64,000 bases of DNA. Source: Asticcacaulis sp. MM231. Lineage in GTDB: Bacteria; Pseudomonadota; Alphaproteobacteria; Caulobacterales; Caulobacteraceae. The stretch spans positions 2,634,501 to 2,698,500 of the forward strand of contig NZ_OZ075108.1 in assembly GCF_964186625.1 (NCBI RefSeq), given 5' to 3'. A program made the translations under genes and the position numbers. Positions within the stretch are counted from its first letter, which is position 1, and the number at the start of each line of letters is the position of its first letter. The notes beneath the pieces were generated by a model that had not been told where the DNA came from, did not search any database, and saw only the letters and a list, made by a program, of their open reading frames with translations. This document shows positions 8,624 to 17,990 of this stretch, in pieces.

Positions 8624-11603
8624 ATGCCCGAATTCGAAAATGCCCCTGCGGCCCGCGATTACCGCGAAACCGTCTTCCTGCCCGAAACCGAATTTCCCAT
8701 GCGCGCCGGCTTGCCAAAGGCTGAGCCTGAAATGCTGAAAAAGTGGGATGAGGCCGATCTTTATCACGCCGTGCGCAAGGCACGCCAGGCCGCCGGCGCG
8801 CCGCTGTTCGTGCTACATGACGGCCCGCCCTACGCCAACGGCAATATCCACATAGGCCATGCCCTCAACAAGATCCTCAAGGATTTTGTCGTGCGCTCGA
8901 AGTTCCTGACCGGCCATGATGTCGATTATGTGCCGGGCTGGGATTGCCACGGTCTGCCGATCGAATGGAAAATCGAAGAAGAATTCCGCGCCAAAGGCCG
9001 CAAGAAGGACGAGGTGCCCGCCGCCGAGTTCCGCAAGGCCTGCCGCGAATACGCCGCCAAATGGATCGAGAGCCAGCGCGACGAATTCAAGCGCCTGGGC
9101 GTGCTTGGTGAATGGCAGAACCGTTACGCCACCATGGATTTCACCACCGAAGCCAAGGTAACGTCTGAGTTCCACAAGTTCCTGATGTCGGACCAGCTCT
9201 ATCGCGGTTCCAAGCCGGTGATGTGGTCGCCGGTTGAGCGCACGGCGCTGGCCGATGCCGAGATCGAATACCATCCGCATGTCAGCCCCACCATCTGGGT
9301 CAGGTTCCCGATCCAGACCGGCGATTGGGCGGAAGCCACCGAAGCCTTCGACAATCTGAAAGACGCCTCGGTCGTTATCTGGACGACGACGCCATGGACG
9401 ATCCCCGCCAACCGCGCGGTCAGCTTCAATCCCAAGGTCGCCTACTTCGTCTATGAAGTGACCGCCGTGAAGACCGAGGAAGAGCTCGGCTTCGCACCTT
9501 GGGTTAAGGCCGGCGACAAGCTGGTGCTTGCCGAAAAGCTGGCCGAAGGCGTGCTGCAGGCCGCCAACGCCACCGCCTGGAAACAGGTTATCGACGTGCC
9601 GCCTGACGTCCTGGGTGGTCTCAAGCTGTCGCACCCACTCGCCGCGCTCGATGAAGGCTACGGCTTCGACGTGCCTATGCTGGCCGGCGATCACGTCACC
9701 GACGATGCTGGCACCGGCTTTGTCCATACCGCGCCGGGCCACGGCGCCGACGACTACCTTGTCTGGCTGAAATCGGGCCGCTCGCTCAATTCGATCCCCG
9801 ATACGGTCGATCCCGACGGCGCCTACTATCCGCACGTGCCGCTCTTTGCCGGTATGAAGGTGCTGGAAACCGAAGGCAAAAAGGCCGGCAAGTTCGGCGA
9901 GGCCAATGGCGCGGTCATGACGAAGCTGATCGAGACCGGCAATCTGCTGGCGCGCGGCCGGGTCGAGCACTCCTATCCGCATTCCTGGCGCTCGAAAGCC
10001 CCGGTCATCTTCCGCAACACGCCGCAATGGTTTATCCGCATGGATGGCGATGCCGCGCTCAAGCAGCGAAGCGGTAGCGCAACGCAGAAAATCCCTGCGC
10101 GACAAGGCGATGGCCGCCATCGCCGCCACGGCGTTCTATCCCGATCAGGGCCGCAACCGTATCGGCGGCATGGTCGAGACGCGCCCGGACTGGCTGATCA
10201 GCCGCCAGCGCAACTGGGGCACCCCCCTGGCCATGTTTGTCGACAAGAAGACCGGCGAACCTCTGAAGGACGAAGCCGTCAACGAGCGCATCATCAAGAT
10301 GATCGCTGATGGCGGCGCCGATGCGTGGTTCACCCGACCCGATGCCGACTTCCTGGGTAATGGCTATAACCCGGACGACTACGAGAAGGTCACCGACATC
10401 CTCGACGTCTGGTTCAATTCCGGCTGCACCCACGCCTTCACCATCGAAGGCCGTGCCAACTCACACTGGCCCGCCGATCTTTATCTCGAAGGCTCCGACC
10501 AGCACCGCGGCTGGTTCCAGTCAAGCTTGCTGGAATCCTGCGGCACGCGCGGCCGCGCGCCTTATAACGCCGTCCTGACCCACGGTTTCGTTCTCGACGA
10601 ACAGGGTGAGAAGATGTCGAAGTCCAAGGGCAATGTCGTGGCCCCGCAGGATATCGCCAAGGAATCCGGCGTTGAAATCCTGCGCCTGTGGGTCGCCTTC
10701 GCCGACTATTCCGAAGACCTGCGCATCGGCAAGCAGATCATCCAGACCACGGTTGACGCCTATCGCAAGCTGCGCAACACCGTGCGCTACCTGCTGGGGG
10801 CACTCAACGGCTACAGCGAGGCCGAAGCTGTCGATTACGCTGACCTGCCGTCGCTGGAGCGCTATATCCTCAATGAGGTCTATTCGCTCGATGCCAAGGT
10901 GCGCGCCGCCTACGAGGTCTATGATTTCGCCGCCGTGGTTCGCCCGGTCGCCGATTTCTGTATCCAGACGCTTTCCGCGCTCTATTTCGATATCCGCAAG
11001 GACAGCCTCTATTGCGACGCGCCCTCGTCGCTGAAACGCCGCGCCTGCCGCACCGTCATGAACATCCTGTTCGAGCGCATCACCCTGTGGCTGGCGCCGA
11101 TCATGACCTTCACCATGGAAGAAGCCTGGTCTTCACGTAACCCGAACGACAAGGCCAATCTGTTCCGCGTGCTCGAAGCCGCGCCGGACGTCTGGCACAA
11201 TGTCGCCGAAGGCGACCGTTGGGCCAAGATCGAGACGGTTCTTTCGGTCGTCACCGCAGCCCTCGAAGACAAGCGCCGTGACAAGGTGATCGGCTCGGCG
11301 CTCGAAGCTGCGCCCAGGGTCTATCTCGCCGATGGCGCCGCCTTTGAGGCCTTCGAGGACATTGACGCCGCAGAAGTGTTCCGCACGTCACAGGCGAGTG
11401 TCACCACCAATTCGCCGCCGGCCCACGCCTTTACGCTAGAAGGCCTGCCGATGATCGCGGTCGAATTCGCGCTCGCCGAAGGGCAAAAGTGCCAGAGATC
11501 GTGGCGCATCCTGCCCGAGGTTGGCACGGATTCGCGTTACCCCGACCTGTCGGTGCGTGACGCCGAGGCCGTGGCCCTGTGGGACCAAACCCATGCCGGA
11601 TAA
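8624..11603 (+). CDS. ileS: Isoleucyl-tRNA synthetase, interrupted by a one-base frameshift
   Basis: Class I synthetase charging tRNA-Ile in the cytoplasm. The first frame (8624 to about 10070) holds the ATP-site motif NIHIGHALN and the CP1 editing domain. The second frame (from about 10070) holds GEKMSKSKGN and the anticodon-binding domain, ending in a partial zinc-finger-like tail (KCQRSWRILPEVG). The frames meet near 10059-10075: ...DGDAALK continues as SSEAVAQRRKSLRDKA only after a one-base shift. Combined length is about 993 codons, normal for the family. The gene is essential, so the shift is most likely a sequencing error. The stop overlaps the lspA start by 11 bases. Confidence 0.92.
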
Positions 11604-12138
11604 CCTGATGCAGAAACTGCGCCCCCATTTCACACCTCTTTACAGCCCGCTTGGCCTGCAAGGCATCCTTCTGGCGCTGGTCGTGCTGGTGCTCGATCAG
11701 GCCAGCAAGCTATGGATTTTATTCGGCCTGCGCTTGGAGGAGATACAGCACGTCAATATTTTGCCGTTCTTTTCCTTCACCATGGTTCATAACAAAGGCA
11801 TCAGCTTCGGACTTCTGACTTCGGAAGGCCCTGGCAGGTGGCTTTTGGTGCTGTTTCAGTTCGGCATGGCCGCGGTCATTGTCGATTTCCTGCGCAACCA
11901 GAAAAGCCCGTTGGCCGCCTTGAGCCTCGGTCTGATCATGGGTGGCGCTCTGGGTAACGGCATCGATCGGGCGCGGCTGGGCTATGTGGTAGATTTTCTT
12001 GACTTTTCTGGGACGCATATCTTCCCGTGGGTCTTTAATGTCGCCGATAGCGCCATCTGCATCGGGGTGGCCCTGCTCGTGTGGTATTTCATCCGCGCGG
12101 ACATGACGACCAAGGACAAAGATGCCGGTCAGGCGTAA
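11593..12138 (+). CDS. lspA: Lipoprotein signal peptidase (signal peptidase II)
   Basis: 181 residues. An inner-membrane aspartyl protease that removes the signal peptide of prolipoproteins after diacylglyceryl modification. Four hydrophobic segments are visible, and both catalytic motifs are present: GNGIDRARLG with the first Asp and FNVADSAI with the second. The ATG at 11593 lies inside the end of ileS, giving translational coupling; an ATG at 11608 is an alternative. The next gene is a lipoprotein, a natural substrate. The ileS-lspA pairing is common in bacteria. Confidence 0.93.
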   Translation: MPDNLMQKLRPHFTPLYSPLGLQGILLALVVLVLDQASKLWILFGLRLEEIQHVNILPFFSFTMVHNKGISFGLLTSEGPGRWLLVLFQFGMAAVIVDFLRNQKSPLAALSLGLIMGGALGNGIDRARLGYVVDFLDFSGTHIFPWVFNVADSAICIGVALLVWYFIRADMTTKDKDAGQA

Positions 12139-12222
12139 AGCGCTTGGCAGGTATGTAGAAAACAAGTATCACTTCACAGTCCCGCATGGTTAAAATGTCG
12201 GATGGGGAATTTGGAGCAAATG

Positions 12223-12783
12223 ATGAAGTCGGTTAAGATCGCGGCGGGTTTGATGATTTTGGCGGGTGTAGCCTTGTCAGGCTGCTCGTCCACCAAGAAC
12301 GCGCTCGGCCTGAATAAGGTTGTGCCCGACGAATTCCGCGTGGTCACCAAGGCGCCGCTCGTCGTGCCGCCCGATTACGCCCTGCGTCCGCCCGCACCCG
12401 GTGAGCCCCGTCCGCAGGAACTGCAACCCGACAGCGCCGCCCGTCAGGCCCTGCTCGGTCAGCGCGACGCCACCAACCGCACAGCCGGTGAAACCGCCCT
12501 CGTCGCGCGCATGGGCGCCGACAAGGCTGACCCGCTGGCCCGCTATGTGGTAGACGATCAATTTGGTGATCTGGCGTACAAGGAGCCTTCCTTCGCCGAC
12601 AAGGTGATGTTCTGGAAAAAGAAGGACGACACCACGGCCGCCTCCACTAATGCCAGCCTGGGCAACCTGTCAACTCCGGTTGACGCCACCGCAGAGGCCG
12701 AGCGCGTCAAGGCTCTGGTCGGCACGCAGCCGATCATCATCACGCAAAAGCCGGATCGCAAGTTCAAGCTGCCCGGCCTGTAA
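12223..12783 (+). CDS. DUF3035 lipoprotein
   Basis: 186 residues starting MKSVKIAAGL, with the lipobox LSGC near residue 24 followed by SSTKN. The mature part contains the conserved proline-rich block APLVVPPDYALRPP and PGEPRPQE seen in DUF3035 proteins. Two adjacent ATGs (12220 and 12223) are possible; the second is better spaced from GGAG at 12213. It follows lspA by 84 bases and is probably cotranscribed. Its exact role is unknown: an outer- or inner-membrane-anchored, predicted disordered protein. The operon's likely terminator is now 2.6 kb downstream because of IS insertions. Confidence 0.8.
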   Translation: MKSVKIAAGLMILAGVALSGCSSTKNALGLNKVVPDEFRVVTKAPLVVPPDYALRPPAPGEPRPQELQPDSAARQALLGQRDATNRTAGETALVARMGADKADPLARYVVDDQFGDLAYKEPSFADKVMFWKKKDDTTAASTNASLGNLSTPVDATAEAERVKALVGTQPIIITQKPDRKFKLPGL

Positions 12784-12796
12784 AGCAAGGCCTCTA

Positions 12797-13931
12797 GTGT
12801 TGCGGAATCAACGGATCGATTCCCTTGATCTTGCAAATATGCGAGTCTGTGTCGATGGACATGGACAAAAGGCTGTTGCTGTCGCCTGAGGCTCGGGTGC
12901 GGTTGGAAGGTTGGGTGGCGGACCGGAACACGCCGCAGAAGCTTGTTTGGCGTGCGCGGATCGTGCTGATGTGGGCGGACGCGGCGAGTTTGGCGTCGAT
13001 TGTGCGGACGCTGGGCAAGACCAAGAAGACGGCCTACCGCTGGCGCGATCGTTATCTTGAGCAGGGTGTCGATGGGCTTGGGCGCGACGCGACCCGGCCT
13101 GGCCGTAAGACGCCGTTGAGCGCCGAAGTCATTGCGCGTGTGGTCGAGATGACGCTGCGACAGAAGCCACCGGCTGCCACGCAATGGAGCGCGCGCACGC
13201 TTGCCAAGGCGGTGGGTCTGAGCCACACCAGCGTACAGCGCATTTGGAGCGCGCATGGGCTCAAGCCCCATTTGACCAAGACGTTCAAACTGTCGAACGA
13301 CAAGCAGTTCGTCGAGAAGGTGACGGACGTCGTCGGTCTCTATCTTGATCCGCCGGACCGGGCACTGGTGTTCTCGGTCGATGAGAAGTCACAGATCCAG
13401 GCGCTGGACCGCACCCAACCGGGCCTGCCAATGAAGAAGGGGCGGGCGGGAACGATGACCCACGACTATAAGCGGCATGGCACGACGACACTGTTCGCCG
13501 CCCTCGATGTCGCCACCGGCAGGGTGATCGGCGAATGCATGAAACGTCATCGGCACCAGGAATGGCTCAAATTCCTTCAACTCATCGACCGCAGCACGCC
13601 CAAGGGCTTCGACCTGCACCTGATCGCCGACAACTATGCCACCCATAAGCATCCGGCGGTCAAAGCATGGCTGGCCAAACATCCTCGCTTCCACATGCAT
13701 TTCACCCCCACTTCGGCGTCCTGGCTCAATCAGGTCGAACGCTTTTTCGGCTTGATAACAGGCGATCGCATCCGCTGCGGCGTGTTCAAGAGTGTCGCCG
13801 AACTCGAAGGCGCAATTCAAGACTATCTCGATCATCACAACGCCGATCCAAAGCCCTTCGTTTGGACCAAATCCGCTACAGACATTCTTGAAAAGGTCGC
13901 CAGGGGGCGACAGGCGTTAAAGTCACAACAC
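12797..13931 (+). mobile_element. IS630-family insertion sequence with TA target duplication
   Basis: The left end begins GTGTTGCGGAATC and the right end finishes GACTTTAACGC-like sequence then GTCACAACAC, giving short imperfect terminal inverted repeats (GTGTTG/CAACAC). Both sides are flanked by TA (12795-12796 and 13932-13933), the duplication expected of IS630/Tc1-mariner elements. It carries one transposase gene. It separates the DUF3035 gene from its terminator. Confidence 0.8.
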
Positions 13932-13934
13932 TAG
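12855..13934 (+). CDS. IS630-family transposase
   Basis: 359 residues from the ATG at 12855 (an in-frame TTG at 12825 is less likely). The N-terminus has a helix-turn-helix resembling other IS630 proteins (SIVRTLGKTKKTAYRWRDRY), then a second DNA-binding part, then the DDE catalytic core: VFSVDEKSQ with the first Asp, LIADNYATHK with the second, and NQVERFFGL with the Glu. Domain order and length are normal, so it looks intact. The stop codon TAG is built from the duplicated TA target plus the next host base, G. Confidence 0.9.
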   Translation: MDMDKRLLLSPEARVRLEGWVADRNTPQKLVWRARIVLMWADAASLASIVRTLGKTKKTAYRWRDRYLEQGVDGLGRDATRPGRKTPLSAEVIARVVEMTLRQKPPAATQWSARTLAKAVGLSHTSVQRIWSAHGLKPHLTKTFKLSNDKQFVEKVTDVVGLYLDPPDRALVFSVDEKSQIQALDRTQPGLPMKKGRAGTMTHDYKRHGTTTLFAALDVATGRVIGECMKRHRHQEWLKFLQLIDRSTPKGFDLHLIADNYATHKHPAVKAWLAKHPRFHMHFTPTSASWLNQVERFFGLITGDRIRCGVFKSVAELEGAIQDYLDHHNADPKPFVWTKSATDILEKVARGRQALKSQH

Positions 13935-15367
13935 CACTACTTTGGCATATTATTCTTGGCGGGCTCGGCGAGGCGTTTGTCACAGTGGGGACAGCGCCTT
14001 GGTGGCGGTCGCATGAAGAGGTCGAGAATGGCCTGGCGGATGGCGGGCATTGTCGGCTGAGGCGGTGGCCCCCCAACTCTTTTTTTTTCGTCCCGCTGCT
14101 TTGAGGCGGCGGGATTGGAGAAATGCAAAAGCGATCATCGCCATTAGACAATGTCGGTGCAAACCGGTCCATGACCTGCCTTCGAAGTGATCAAGCCCAA
14201 GCTCTTCCTTGAGTTGCTGATGTGCCTGTTCGCAGATCCACCTTGCCTTGATAGCCGCGGCTAGCATCTTGAGGGGGGCGTCGGCAGGCAGGTTTGACAG
14301 GTAGTATTTCTGTTCTCCGGTTGAACGCCTTTCCCCGACCAGCCAGACCTCCTCCTCGCCAGGCATGGCTTGGACACGACCGTCGCTCATACGATGCCTG
14401 TGGCCATCTGCGACCCGAACGCGGCAAGCGGCAAACTGGCAGTTCAGCTTGCCTTTGGTTCCGCGCCGCCAACTTACTTTCTTCCATTTCCCATCAGCCA
14501 ACATCTTTTCGGCAGAGACAGCAACATCGTCAGGGACATGGTATTTGCGCCGCCTTCCGGTTGCCGCTTCCGGGAAGATTAGGCCGACGTCTGCCTGATA
14601 CACATTCTGACGCCGTGATATGCCGACGGCCCACAACAGGTCGCGCTTGCTCAGGGCCTCGCGGAACGGCCCGCTTGACCCATAGCCAGCATCGGCCAGC
14701 ACGCACCCGAACCGGGCCCCAGAGGCTATAACACGATCAATTTCCTCAATGGCGATCTCCGGCTTTGTCAGGGCAACCTGGCATTCTTGCGGGACCCGAG
14801 CCCGGTTCATCCGCGCGACATCATTCGTCCAACTCTCGGGCAAGAACAGGCGCAGGCCCACCATCACAGGCACTTCGCGCGATGCCAGCGTCACCGAAAC
14901 AAGCGACTGGCAGTTGGACGTCTTGCCAAGCGAGGAAGCATATTGCGCCGCCACGCCAACCGAATGGCTGCCCTTTTTCGGCAGCGCCGTGTCATCGATG
15001 ACAAGATAACCGGCATCATCCCCCACCAGACGGTCGGCCTCCTTCAGGAGAACGGCTTCAAGCGGTCCACTTTCCCAAACGCCGTCAGAGACAAAATGAT
15101 GGAGTTGGTCATAGCCAAACTCGCCATCGCGGGCGGCCATCGGCTGGACACTCTTGCGGTCACCCGGGCCAATCAGGCCTGCAATATAGGCAGGGCACAG
15201 CCGCATCCGGGTCTTATGCCGCAAGGCCACCAGGAAGGGCGTCAACCAATCTTCCAAATCTACGCGCCAATGTTCCGACATCGCCAGTCTCCTTAAAGCT
15301 GGCTCTCTATAAATCACGCAATGTCAGCCGGGGGAATCCTCAAAATTCATTTTCTGCCAAAGTAGTG
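13935..15367 (-). mobile_element. IS701-family insertion sequence with CTAG target duplication
   Basis: Perfect 13-base terminal inverted repeats CACTACTTTGGCA (13935-13947) and TGCCAAAGTAGTG (15355-15367). The flanks are CTAG on both sides (13931-13934 and 15368-15371), matching the YTAR-type 4-base duplication of the IS701 family. The CTAG target consists of the last base of the adjacent IS630 element, its TA duplication and one host base, so this element came second and landed exactly on the IS630 end. Confidence 0.88.
13937..15281 (-). CDS. IS701-family transposase with C-terminal frameshift
   Basis: Starts at the ATG at 15281 (MSEHWRVDLEDWL). The DDE core is visible: YLVIDDTALPKKGSHSVGVA, VLADAGYGSSGPFREAL, and the Glu in QQLKEELGLDHFEGRSW. 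Near 14085 a run of nine A on the coding strand shifts the frame. Without one A, the protein continues as VGGPPPQPTMPAIRQAIL and ends with a small Cys pair (CPHCDK) and the stop at 13937. As written it ends at 13980 with an unrelated tail. A homopolymer read error is the simplest explanation. Programmed slippage on the A run is possible but not characteristic of this family. Confidence 0.85.
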
Positions 15368-15401
15368 CTAGGTTACCGAGAATTTACTTGTGAGATATGT
15401 G

Positions 15402-15432
15402 AAAAAGGCGTTCTTTCTGAGCGCCTTTTTTC
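15402..15432 (+). terminator. Rho-independent terminator, probably of the ileS-lspA-DUF3035 operon
   Basis: Stem AAAAAGGCG (15402-15410) and CGCCTTTTT (15422-15430), an 11-base loop, then further T. It lies just right of the IS701 target site, so before the two IS insertions it stood about 45 bases after the DUF3035 stop codon. Confidence 0.75.
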
Positions 15433-15464
15433 TTTGGCCAATAATCAATTTCGGGAGAAATACC

Positions 15465-16244
15465 ATGGTATCGCAGCGTATCCTCTGTCTCGCCCTGGCG
15501 CTGTCCTTCGGCGCTTTATCCGGCGCCGCCATGGCCGAAACCGCACCCGAATGTGCGCCAGGCGCCACGCTCGACACCCGTGTCGAGGCGGTGCTGGCCA
15601 AAACCGACCGTCCCGCCCATCAGCGCGATAACGATGCTCACCGCCTGAGTGAAACACGCTTTGTACTGTCTCACGTCAAACCGGGCGATCATGTCCTCGA
15701 TATGGGCGCCGGCCAGGGCTACGCCTCAATGCTGCTGTCAGCCGCGGTGTGCTCCGGTCAGGTTGATTCGCAAAATCCTCAGGGCTGGGTCGATGGCTAC
15801 AAGATGGGGCCGGCGCGTGACGCCATGGCCGCCGCGCGTCCCAATGTGCATTTGCTCACCGCCGATTTCGACAAGATCCCCGTGCCTGCTGTGCCTTACG
15901 ATGTCATCTTTATCGGCACGGTCTACCACGACACCTACAATGAAAAGGGCCACGATGCCCTGATGCTCGACAAGGCCCTGCTGTCGGCGCTCAAGCCGGG
16001 CGGCCTTGTCATCGTAACCGACCACGCCACCGTAGCCGGCGCAGGAACCAGCGCCACAAATAGCCTGCATCGCATTGAAAAGGCGAGCGTTCTGGCCGAT
16101 TTCAAGGCGGCGGGCTTTGAGCTGGTTGCGGATAGCAATACTCTTGCTAATCCGGCCGATGACCATACGAAGATCGTGTTTGATCCGCAGGTCCGCGGCA
16201 AGACCGATCGCATGGCCCTGGTTTTCAAGCGTCCGCTTCTGTAA
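15465..16244 (+). CDS. Secreted class I SAM-dependent methyltransferase-like protein
   Basis: 259 residues from the ATG at 15465, preceded by GGGAG at 15453. The N-terminus is a clear signal peptide ending ALSGAAMAE. The mature part has a Rossmann methyltransferase core: motif I DHVLDMGAGQGYASML, a DVIFIGTVYHDTYN strand near motif IV, and LLSALKPGGLVIVTDH after it. Proteins of this type are annotated as predicted methyltransferases and are oddly exported, although SAM is not known in the periplasm. The substrate is unknown. The promoter must lie between the terminator at 15402-15432 and the start. Confidence 0.75.
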   Translation: MVSQRILCLALALSFGALSGAAMAETAPECAPGATLDTRVEAVLAKTDRPAHQRDNDAHRLSETRFVLSHVKPGDHVLDMGAGQGYASMLLSAAVCSGQVDSQNPQGWVDGYKMGPARDAMAAARPNVHLLTADFDKIPVPAVPYDVIFIGTVYHDTYNEKGHDALMLDKALLSALKPGGLVIVTDHATVAGAGTSATNSLHRIEKASVLADFKAAGFELVADSNTLANPADDHTKIVFDPQVRGKTDRMALVFKRPLL

Positions 16245-16250
16245 CGGGCC

Positions 16251-17626
16251 ACTTAAAGTCAATCCCTTTTGAGCCATTTCCGATCGCCGGCTTCGTGCTT
16301 CTGTCCGCAGTCATCTCTGAGAGCGCTGCATGATGGTGTAGGAAAAAGGCTCGGCCGACCAATCTTTAGGTCGCAGTCCTATTCGGCTGCGAGCGGACAT
16401 GCGGTCTGACCGATCCTCGCGTCCCGGCGAAGGGACCTGGCTCAGGCCGAGGATGGTAGAGCGGCCTGAGGGTGTAATATGTCAGGCCATGGCAGCCCTT
16501 TCTGTTTGGGTAGCCGCAAAGTCCTGCCCATTGCGGAGCATGGCATGCATGATGACGCCGAGCTTCCTGGCCAAGGCGACCTTGGCCTTTTTCAGGCCCG
16601 AGCGCGTGGCAATCGCTGTCGCCCACGCTTTCAGGCGTATGGCTTTGCTGGGCCGGATCATGATTGTGTTCGCCGCCTCGTAAAGAGCTGTGCGTACGCT
16701 GGCATCCCCCGTCTTTGAGATGCGGCCGGTGTAGTCTGTTTCTCCTGACTGATACTTTCGCGGGGTCAGTCCGAAGTGTGGACCAATGTCGCGTGACGAG
16801 GAGAACCGCTCGGCTTGGTCGATAGCAGATACAAAAGTCAGCGAGGTTAGAGGGCCGACGCCGGGTATGGTCATCAGTCGACACGTTCGCTGGTCGGCCT
16901 TTGCCATAGCTAGAACCTTTCGATGGAGAAGGTTGAACTGCTCCAGAAGGGCCTGTCGGGCGTCGAGTATTGACCTGGCGATCTGCGTCAGCGTCTCATG
17001 ACCTTCGCAAAGTTCAAGTATCCGAGCTTCGAATCCTCCGGTTGATATGGCGCCGACCTTCAGGCCAAAGCCCCGAAGAATACCACGAAGACTTTTCTCG
17101 ATGTCTAGAAGCTTTGTTTGCAGAAGCTTGCGTGCGGTCAAGACCGCACGGACTTCCTGAGCCGGCTGAGATTTGCAATGTACAGGGCGGAACCAGCCCA
17201 GCCGCATCAGTTGAGCAATGCCGCGAGCATCCTTCTTGTCGGTCTTGACCGGCATAATTTTAAACGCCGTGCGCACATGCCGGGTCTCGATCAGTTCGCA
17301 GGATAACCCTTTGGCCGTCATCTCGGCATAGAGCCATTGCGACAACGGACCGGCTTCAAGGCCGATGAGCTCGAGCTCAGCTCCGAAGGCCGCAAACCAC
17401 GCGACCAGGGATTCAGGATCGCTCAACGCTTCGCCTTCGCGACAAATTTTGCCCGCCGCATCGACAACGCATACACTTGAACGTTCCAAAGACACATCAA
17501 TTCCGGCATAGTATTTCATGGTCGTCTCTCGATGATGCTTGGCGCAGGCCACTAACCTGACGCCGTTGGTTGATGACACCATCATTCTGAGGGACGACCA
17601 CCAAAGCGCAAGCCCTGGCTAAAGCC
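16251..17626 (-). mobile_element. IS110-family insertion sequence (approximate bounds)
   Basis: Contains one DEDD-type transposase gene. The bounds are set by the ends of a 10-base inverted repeat, GTAACGGGCC (16241-16250) and GGCCCGTTAC (17627-17636). I read these as two arms of a host hairpin split by the insertion, but they could be element ends. The non-coding stretch after the gene (16251-16481, about 230 bases) is longer than the one before it (17520-17626, about 107 bases). IS110-family elements carry a bridge RNA in one non-coding end, and the longer 3' end is the candidate location. Confidence 0.6.
16482..17519 (-). CDS. IS110-family transposase (DEDD recombinase)
   Basis: 345 residues from the ATG at 17519 (MKYYAGIDVSLERSSVCVVD). 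The N-terminal RuvC-like domain shows its four acidic residues in GIDVS, GLEAGP, KTDKKDARGIAQL and nearby. The C-terminal transposase-20 domain has TIPGVGPLTSLTFVSAI and LTPRKYQSGETDYTGRISK with the serine region. Length and domain order are complete. Enzymes of this family use a bridge RNA that specifies both donor and target. No nearby second copy is present in the window. Confidence 0.9.
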   Translation of the reverse strand: MKYYAGIDVSLERSSVCVVDAAGKICREGEALSDPESLVAWFAAFGAELELIGLEAGPLSQWLYAEMTAKGLSCELIETRHVRTAFKIMPVKTDKKDARGIAQLMRLGWFRPVHCKSQPAQEVRAVLTARKLLQTKLLDIEKSLRGILRGFGLKVGAISTGGFEARILELCEGHETLTQIARSILDARQALLEQFNLLHRKVLAMAKADQRTCRLMTIPGVGPLTSLTFVSAIDQAERFSSSRDIGPHFGLTPRKYQSGETDYTGRISKTGDASVRTALYEAANTIMIRPSKAIRLKAWATAIATRSGLKKAKVALARKLGVIMHAMLRNGQDFAATQTERAAMA

Positions 17627-17636
17627 GGCCCGTTAC

Positions 17637-17990
17637 CCCATCTTTAGGGCCTGTATGCAGGGCTATTTCAGAAACTGGCCATTTACGCGAGTGCAAGACC
17701 GGTAAGCGCTGGCAACGGCTCAGATGACCACCTGGGTTTAGGACTTAATAACTGCCTGTGTCAGCTTAGATAGTCACGCGTCCTTATCTGGGCAATGTTA
17801 CAGAGCCATGCCAATTACACCTTAGTACCACCCCCGCGCCTCATTTCAGCCCCAAAGCTGCCAAATCCTTACCGTTTTGTCGCAGCGTTTCGACACTGTC
17901 GTATAGACGACTTATTGGCGCCCTCCTGATTTTCCATGTTCCGGCCACCCGCCTGCCCGCCGCACGCGAACCCATTGGAAAACCGACGAC
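17637..17990. other. Intergenic region upstream of autotransporter gene
   Basis: 354 bases with no supported gene. It should hold the autotransporter promoter, but I cannot point to a confident promoter pair or operator. The left edge is the right flank of the IS110 insertion. Confidence 0.5.

Noticed and set aside
10044..10090. Programmed frameshifting in ileS
   Set aside because: No slippery heptamer or pseudoknot is evident, and no isoleucyl-tRNA synthetase is known to use it. A sequence error is simpler.
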